Shown piece by piece: positions 6,638-10,267 of a DNA stretch of 10,267 bases (positions are counted from its first letter, which is position 1; each line of letters begins with the position of its first letter). A program made the position numbers and the translations under genes. Under the pieces are notes generated by a model. That model did no database searches. It was not told the origin of the DNA and worked only from the letters and a program-made list of their open reading frames with translations. Source of the DNA: JBKHXU01 sp046565865 (lineage in GTDB: Bacteria; Pseudomonadota; Gammaproteobacteria; Acidiferrobacterales; Sulfurifustaceae); NCBI GenBank assembly GCA_046565865.1, contig JBKHXU010000143.1:1-10267 (forward strand), in the 5' to 3' direction.

Positions 6638-6769
6638 GTGCATTGTGGCGCTCACCTCGGTTCGGGTTGCGGAGGTAGCAGCGGGGGATTCGATTCGGAT
6701 AGCGGCGGAGGCCTTGCCGATTCGGGCGGTTCGTCATGCGGGGGCGGCGGTTGCGGAGGTGGCGACTGA
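6638..6769 (+). other. Orphan Gly/Ser/Cys-rich reading-frame end (gene remnant or very small gene)
   Basis: A plus frame ending in TGA at 6767-6769 encodes a low-complexity tail: GSGCGGSSGG, FDSDSGGG, LADSGGSS and CGGGGCGGGD. Within it the 12-mer GGTTGCGGAGGT occurs twice, at 6665-6676 and 6749-6760, 84 bases (28 codons) apart and in frame. Six different serine positions use varied codons, which is unlike a simple triplet run. The frame stays open back to ATG 6419, but upstream residues look like noise. GTG 6638, preceded by AGGG at only four bases' spacing, would give 43 residues. Such Gly/Cys tails occur at the C-termini of several bacterial membrane proteins and also look like cores of thiazole/oxazole-type peptides, but no modification genes are present. 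Most likely a fragment of a lost gene; chance is possible. Confidence 0.3.
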
Positions 6770-7003
6770 CGGAACCTGCTCACTAACTATGCCGGTGCGA
6801 TCCGCCGACCGCGGCGGGCGCTCGCACAAGAAGGTTAGCCGCGACATTACGAAATTCCCCTGGTATTTTTATTTGATTACGCCACTGATAGTTGCGCCCC
6901 GGGGTTGCGCCGGTAGGCAGCAAATGAGTTAAATCGCGTGGGCGATACGGACCGGTTGCCCAAGTTGCCAAGGCACAGGCGAGCACCATTACGATCGACC
7001 ACG
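6770..7003. other. Intergenic leader of the sensor kinase
   Basis: No convincing gene. It contains an A/T-rich patch around 6850-6880 that could hold the kinase promoter, but I see no pair of good -35/-10 hexamers. A direct repeat of GTTGCGCC lies at 6891-6898 and 6904-6911 around the palindrome CCCCGGGG (6897-6904), which could be a regulator site. Together with 6387-6637 it forms the divergent gap between the porin operon and the kinase. Confidence 0.3.
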
Positions 7004-8908
7004 ATGAGCCAAGACCTCCGTTCCAGTCTAGTCAACGATAGTGTTGCCGATCCCTTCGGCATCGGCACCTCGGCGTTCCATTCGGTCGTGCTCGAGTCGA
7101 TGACCGAGGGAGTCAGTGTCGCCGACGAGGACGGGTTTATCGTGTACACGAACGCCGCCGAGGACGCGATGTTCGGGTACAGCCGCGGCGAGCTCATCGG
7201 CAAACATGTCACGGCGCTTAACGACTATGCGCCGGACGAAAATACAGCGCTGGTTGCCAAGGTGATTGCGGCCCTGCGTGCGCATGGAACCTGGCAGGGC
7301 GAATGGTGTAATCGCCGCAAGGATGGCAGCGCTTTCTTTACCGAGTCGCGCATCACCGCCATGCGCCATGGCGAGCGCGTGTATTGGGTTTGTGTGCAGC
7401 GCGATGTTACGCAACAGCGGGCGGAGCGAGAGGCGTTGCAGGCGGCCGAGCGGCGCACAACGATGCTGGTTGAGAGCATCAACGATCACTTCGTGAGCTA
7501 CGACCGCGAGTGGCGCTATACCTACGTGAACGCCGGCGCCGCGCGGGTCCTCGGTAAGCCGCGCGAGGCGCTACTCGGGCAGTGTATTTGGGACCTGTTT
7601 CCCGACGCGGTCGGCAACCAGTATTACCAAGAAGTGCACGAGGCGGCGCGCACGGGCAAACCGATTGTTTCCGAGCACTACTACCCGCCATTCGACACTT
7701 GGTTCGAAAACCGTATCTATCCCACCGCCGACGGCGTCAGTGTTTTTTCATCGGATATATCCGAACGCAAACGCACCGAGGCGGCGTTGGCGGCGAGCGA
7801 ATGCGCGCTGCGCGAGGCCGACCGCCGCAAGGACGAGTTCCTGGCGATCCTCGCGCACGAGTTGCGCAATCCGCTGTCGCCGATTCGCAGCGCGACGCAC
7901 ATCGTGAGCATGCCGTCGGCTACGCCGGAGGCGATCGCGACCGCGCACCGGGTGATCGAACGGCAGGTGCGGCATATGGCGCGGCTGCTCGACGATTTGC
8001 TCGATGTGTCGCGCATCTCGCGCGGCAAGATCGAGCTGCGCATGGAGCCGGTGCGGTTGGCGCGTATTTTCGAATCGGCGGGGGAGTCGGCGGCGCCGGC
8101 GATGCAGGCGCGGCGCCATACGCTGACCGTCGAGGTCGATCCGGAGTTGACAGTAGTGGGCGACGCGGTCCGTCTGGCGCAAGTCGTGAGCAATCTCTTG
8201 TCGAACGCCGCGAAGTACACCGATGTCGGTGGTGACATTCGTCTGCAAGGGCGGCGCAGCGGCGAGGTCGCGGAGATTGTCGTCTCGGACAACGGTATCG
8301 GCCTGCAGGCGGAGGACCTCCAGAGGGTGTTCGAGATATTCACGCAAATACATACGCCACAAGGGTGCGCCGATGGCGGCCTCGGTATCGGCTTGTCGCT
8401 GGTGAAAGGCATCGCCGAGTTGCACGGTGGCAGCGTGGAGGCGCGCAGCGAAGGATTGGGCCGCGGCAGCGTGTTCATCGTAAAACTGCCGATCGACAAA
8501 GGACGAGATGTTCCGGTGGTTCGAGCAGCGTCGCCCCACAAGGGTCACGCGCTTCGCATCGTAGTGGCCGACGACAATGCCGATGCGCTCGAGGCGCTCG
8601 CGTTAATGTTGCGGTTGGAGCAGCACGATGTCTGGACTGCCGCAGACGGCGAGACCGCGCTCCAGCTGTTTTTGGAGTACCGCCCCGATGTGCTGCTGCT
8701 CGACATCGGCATGCCGGGGCTGGACGGGCTTGAGCTCGCGCGTCGCGTGCGCGCGCACGACGCCGGAAAAAACGTGCGCCTCGTCGCCATCACCGGATGG
8801 GGCCAGAAAGAGGATCGCATGCGCGCACTCGCGGCCGGCTTCGATGCGCACCTCGTGAAACCGGTCGATGCGGATGCGCTGTTGCGGGTTCTCGCTGAAG
8901 ACCGATAA
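7004..8908 (+). CDS. Hybrid sensor histidine kinase (PAS-PAS-HisKA-HATPase-REC)
   Basis: 634 residues from ATG 7004. GTG 6938 would add 22 residues without a recognisable role, and neither start has a good ribosome site. Domains in order: PAS at about 26-138 (MTEGVSVADEDGFIVYTN to the VQRDVTQQRAERE exit), PAS at about 147-255 (ending SDISERKRTE), and HisKA with FLAILAHELRNPLSPIR and phosphoacceptor His285. The HATPase has an N-box NLLSNAAKYTD (Asn401), G1 DNGIG (Asp429) and G2 GLGIGL (459-464). A C-terminal receiver has the acidic pair D523-D524, phosphoacceptor D567 in LLLDIGMPGLDG, T597 and K619. All catalytic residues are present. No membrane helix or signal peptide is seen, so it should be a cytoplasmic sensor. 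The phosphate presumably moves to the fused receiver; no HPt protein or separate regulator is encoded here. It is divergent from the porin operon, which may be a target. Confidence 0.93.
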   Translation: MSQDLRSSLVNDSVADPFGIGTSAFHSVVLESMTEGVSVADEDGFIVYTNAAEDAMFGYSRGELIGKHVTALNDYAPDENTALVAKVIAALRAHGTWQGEWCNRRKDGSAFFTESRITAMRHGERVYWVCVQRDVTQQRAEREALQAAERRTTMLVESINDHFVSYDREWRYTYVNAGAARVLGKPREALLGQCIWDLFPDAVGNQYYQEVHEAARTGKPIVSEHYYPPFDTWFENRIYPTADGVSVFSSDISERKRTEAALAASECALREADRRKDEFLAILAHELRNPLSPIRSATHIVSMPSATPEAIATAHRVIERQVRHMARLLDDLLDVSRISRGKIELRMEPVRLARIFESAGESAAPAMQARRHTLTVEVDPELTVVGDAVRLAQVVSNLLSNAAKYTDVGGDIRLQGRRSGEVAEIVVSDNGIGLQAEDLQRVFEIFTQIHTPQGCADGGLGIGLSLVKGIAELHGGSVEARSEGLGRGSVFIVKLPIDKGRDVPVVRAASPHKGHALRIVVADDNADALEALALMLRLEQHDVWTAADGETALQLFLEYRPDVLLLDIGMPGLDGLELARRVRAHDAGKNVRLVAITGWGQKEDRMRALAAGFDAHLVKPVDADALLRVLAEDR

Positions 8909-8940
8909 CTGATACCTCCCGAATACCGTCTTCGAAGTAG

Positions 8941-8999
8941 GCGCATTGCGTAGACCGTCACCCGCAGTGCCGAGATCGATCGGCACCATACGCAATCGC
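8941..8999. repeat. Nested inverted repeat between convergent genes
   Basis: The inner stem GTGCCGA (8967-8973) pairs perfectly with TCGGCAC (8980-8986) around a six-base loop. It is nested in an outer perfect pair ATTGCGTA (8945-8952) and TACGCAAT (8989-8996), which extends outward by GCG/CGC with one bulge. It lies 36 bases after the kinase stop and before the end of the convergent hydrolase gene. No T-tract follows on either strand, so a bidirectional transcription-end structure or a small palindromic element are both possible. Confidence 0.5.
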
Positions 9000-9086
9000 T
9001 TGCTCGAGGGCCTAAGCGATCGGGCCGCGAAAGAAGAGCGAAACGGTCATGAAAGGGCCTAGGCTGAACTACCCCCGTTACGCTTC

Positions 9087-9893
9087 TTAACGCTGTTGAG
9101 TCGCCGCGGCGACGCGCTTGATCCAGGCGATGATCTCTTGCTCGCCTTCGCTCGGCGTGTCTTTGTGTCCCCCCGCGACCACGACATAGGCGCTCAGGTC
9201 GTGGGCCGATGCCATGCTAAAGGCGTAATCCCGGCCGAGCTTGGCCATCCGGTCCTCTTTTCCGACGATCCACAGCAGGGCCGTGCCGTCCTTCATGTCC
9301 ATCGCATTGTTGGGCATGACCGCAGGCCCCTCGGGATCGAAATAACTCAAATAAACGGCGGGGCTCGTCTTTACCGCCGATGTGGTTCCTTGGTTGACGT
9401 CCTTAAACTCAGCCGGTTTCGAGCCCTCGCCTGCGTCCACCATCGCGCGCGCACGCGCGACGCTCTCGCCGAGGCGCTTCTGAAACCCCCGCAGCTCGGG
9501 CGAATGTCCGGGCGCGATGGCGACCACGCCATTCGCGCCCTCGTAGTTGGCCGCGTATCCGATCGCGCCATTCGCGCCAAGGCTGTGGCCCGCGACGATG
9601 ACGGTCTTTGTGCCTTTAGCACGCAAGGTCTGAACCGCCTCATGCACCTGTTTCAGCGCGTCTTGGTAGCTTGCGTCATAACCACGGGAGCTCGACCACG
9701 GTAATTCCGGTACAACGACCTCCATGCCTTCCGCGCGCATAGTGCTTATAAGCCCGGCCGTGGGGCGCGCGTCCGGCGTGGCCCCTTTTGCGTGCAGGAA
9801 GACCACGCCAATCTCGGCGGCGTGTAGCAGACCGGTAGCCAGCAACAGCACGAAGCCGGCCACCGACGAAACGCATCTGAGTCGATTTTTCAT
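9087..9893 (-). CDS. Secreted alpha/beta hydrolase
   Basis: 268 residues from ATG 9893, with AAGGAGAG five to six bases upstream. The N-terminus is a signal peptide (MKNRLR, then SSVAGFVLLLATGLLHA, cleavage near residue 25-26), so the enzyme acts in the periplasm or outside. The fold markers are clear: a first strand IGVVFLHAKG whose HAKG takes the place of the usual HGxG oxyanion motif, the nucleophile elbow GHSLGANG with Ser104, an acid at Asp214 in VGKEDRM, and His243 in AGGHKD, giving a full Ser-Asp-His triad in normal order. IAPGH follows the elbow. Length is normal for a single-domain hydrolase. The substrate cannot be read from sequence; esterase or lipase-like activity is an inference. 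It appears monocistronic within the window, convergent with the kinase. Confidence 0.88.
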   Translation of the reverse strand: MKNRLRCVSSVAGFVLLLATGLLHAAEIGVVFLHAKGATPDARPTAGLISTMRAEGMEVVVPELPWSSSRGYDASYQDALKQVHEAVQTLRAKGTKTVIVAGHSLGANGAIGYAANYEGANGVVAIAPGHSPELRGFQKRLGESVARARAMVDAGEGSKPAEFKDVNQGTTSAVKTSPAVYLSYFDPEGPAVMPNNAMDMKDGTALLWIVGKEDRMAKLGRDYAFSMASAHDLSAYVVVAGGHKDTPSEGEQEIIAWIKRVAAATQQR

Positions 9894-9897
9894 TTAT

Positions 9898-9905
9898 CTC
9901 TCCTT
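9898..9905 (-). promoter_or_regulatory. Ribosome binding site of the secreted hydrolase
   Basis: On the minus strand AAGGAGAG precedes ATG 9893 by four bases. It is a near-consensus Shine-Dalgarno sequence and decides the start. Confidence 0.75.
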
Positions 9906-10167
9906 ATGGTCGACCGTCGCATGCCTGCCTTATCGCGAGGTGTTGCCGGATTCAGTGGGGCACATGGGATCGGTTGTTAACAGTGGTTTTTGGTTTATAC
10001 CTGTATATTTTAGACGCGGGGGCAATGCCTTGTAGTGCTTGTTTTCCACGACTGCGACGCATGTGCGGTCCGTGCACGATTCAGCGGGAAATTCGCATCT
10101 ACGCAGGTGTAAGGACTAATCCGCTCAATCGACTAAGCGTTAGCGGGGAGCGGGAAGGTCTGTATTC
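9906..10167. other. Non-coding stretch upstream of the hydrolase
   Basis: No convincing gene on either strand. An A/T-rich patch at 9980-10013 contains a short inverted repeat, TATAC (9996-10000) and GTATA (10003-10007), and a minus-strand TATAAA at 9994-9999. These could belong to a hydrolase promoter about 100 bases upstream of its start, but no matching -35 hexamer is seen. The remainder, 10014-10167, holds nothing I can identify. Confidence 0.3.
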
Positions 10168-10238
10168 GCGAAGCAATCTCCCTATTGGAGGTCAGGGCGT
10201 TGGGAGATGCCTCGGTGCCTTCGGCTCCTCGCAATGAC
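10168..10238. repeat. REP-like palindromic element
   Basis: On the plus strand GCGAAGCAATCTCCC (10168-10182) is followed after 19 bases by GGGAGATGCCTCG (10202-10214), partly its reverse complement (GGGAGAT exact). The stretch then runs on to GCTCCTCGCAATGAC (10224-10238). An inner hairpin GGTGCC-TTC-GGCTCC has one mismatch. Read on the minus strand, the motif 'GTCATTGCGAGGAGC...GGCATCTCCC...GGGAGATTGCTTCGC' is of a type I recall as widespread intergenic palindromes in many bacterial genomes. It is non-coding and probably a dispersed element. Confidence 0.6.
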
Positions 10239-10267
10239 CGCACCGGACTGCGGCGGCGGCACGTTAA

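Noticed and set aside
6461..6655. Minus-strand 64-residue frame upstream of the porin (MSATMHITLTCSSLLAAIRR...)
   Set aside because: No ribosome site, no recognisable motif, and an unlikely Pro/Arg/Thr/Ser-rich end that overlaps the porin leader.
6638..6769. A microcin B17-like modified-peptide gene cluster
   Set aside because: Only the Gly/Cys/Ser composition fits. No cyclodehydratase, dehydrogenase, transporter or immunity gene is in the window and no leader peptide is visible.
7717..8548. Long minus-strand open frames of 266-274 codons opposite the kinase
   Set aside because: They are the usual antisense shadows of a GC-rich gene: the plus strand has full kinase motifs, and the antisense products are Arg/Ser/Ala-rich without family features.
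9996..10020. LexA-type operator around CTGTATATTTTAGACG
   Set aside because: One half-site (CTGTATAT) is present but the expected matching CAG half at the right spacing is missing.
9974..10237. Plus-strand 87-residue frame after the hydrolase
   Set aside because: The short hydrophobic start is followed by random-looking Arg/Cys/Gly sequence, and the frame runs through the REP-like element. No ribosome site was found.

Overview
The window looks like chromosomal DNA of a Gram-negative proteobacterium. Evidence for this is a carbohydrate-type outer-membrane porin (OprB family), two or more secreted or lipoprotein products, an MscS channel with a signal peptide, a PAS-PAS-HisKA-HATPase-REC hybrid kinase, and short dispersed palindromic repeats of the kind linked to REP-associated tyrosine transposases (RAYTs). 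A gammaproteobacterium or betaproteobacterium fits best; this is inference from gene content, not a taxonomic proof.

Left part (1-3143): an A/T-richer block (hand count 26/60 G+C at 421-480 and 28/60 at 2581-2640, against 39/60 at 7321-7380). It opens with a short GC-rich repeat (21-43) and a decayed N-terminal stub of a RAYT transposase (127-240). Then come three plus-strand genes of unknown function whose products look exported: a probable repeat-built (beta-propeller-like) lipoprotein, a second lipoprotein, and a small secreted protein 16 bases after it. Further copies of the repeat lie between the first two genes (1631-1648) and after the third (3121-3143), so the block is bracketed by the repeat.

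Middle part (3167-6386, minus strand): a tightly packed operon read porin -> MscS-type channel -> class I SAM methyltransferase. The junctions overlap as TGATG (porin/channel) and ATGA (channel/methyltransferase), which suggests translational coupling. The methyltransferase is interrupted by one in-frame amber codon but otherwise intact. The roughly 620-base gap upstream of the porin holds a paired 7-mer direct repeat and, on the plus strand, an orphan Gly/Ser/Cys-rich reading-frame end that looks like a gene remnant or a very small gene.

Right part: a divergently transcribed hybrid sensor histidine kinase (7004-8908), a nested inverted repeat in the convergent gap after it, and a minus-strand secreted alpha/beta hydrolase (9087-9893). 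The last 374 bases contain no convincing gene but include a REP-like palindromic element (10168-10238).

I did not find a defence system, CRISPR array, RNA gene or intact mobile element. The most notable things are the RAYT relic with its repeats around a compositionally distinct cluster of exported unknowns, the porin-channel-methyltransferase operon with its nonsense-broken last gene, and the Gly/Cys-rich tail.
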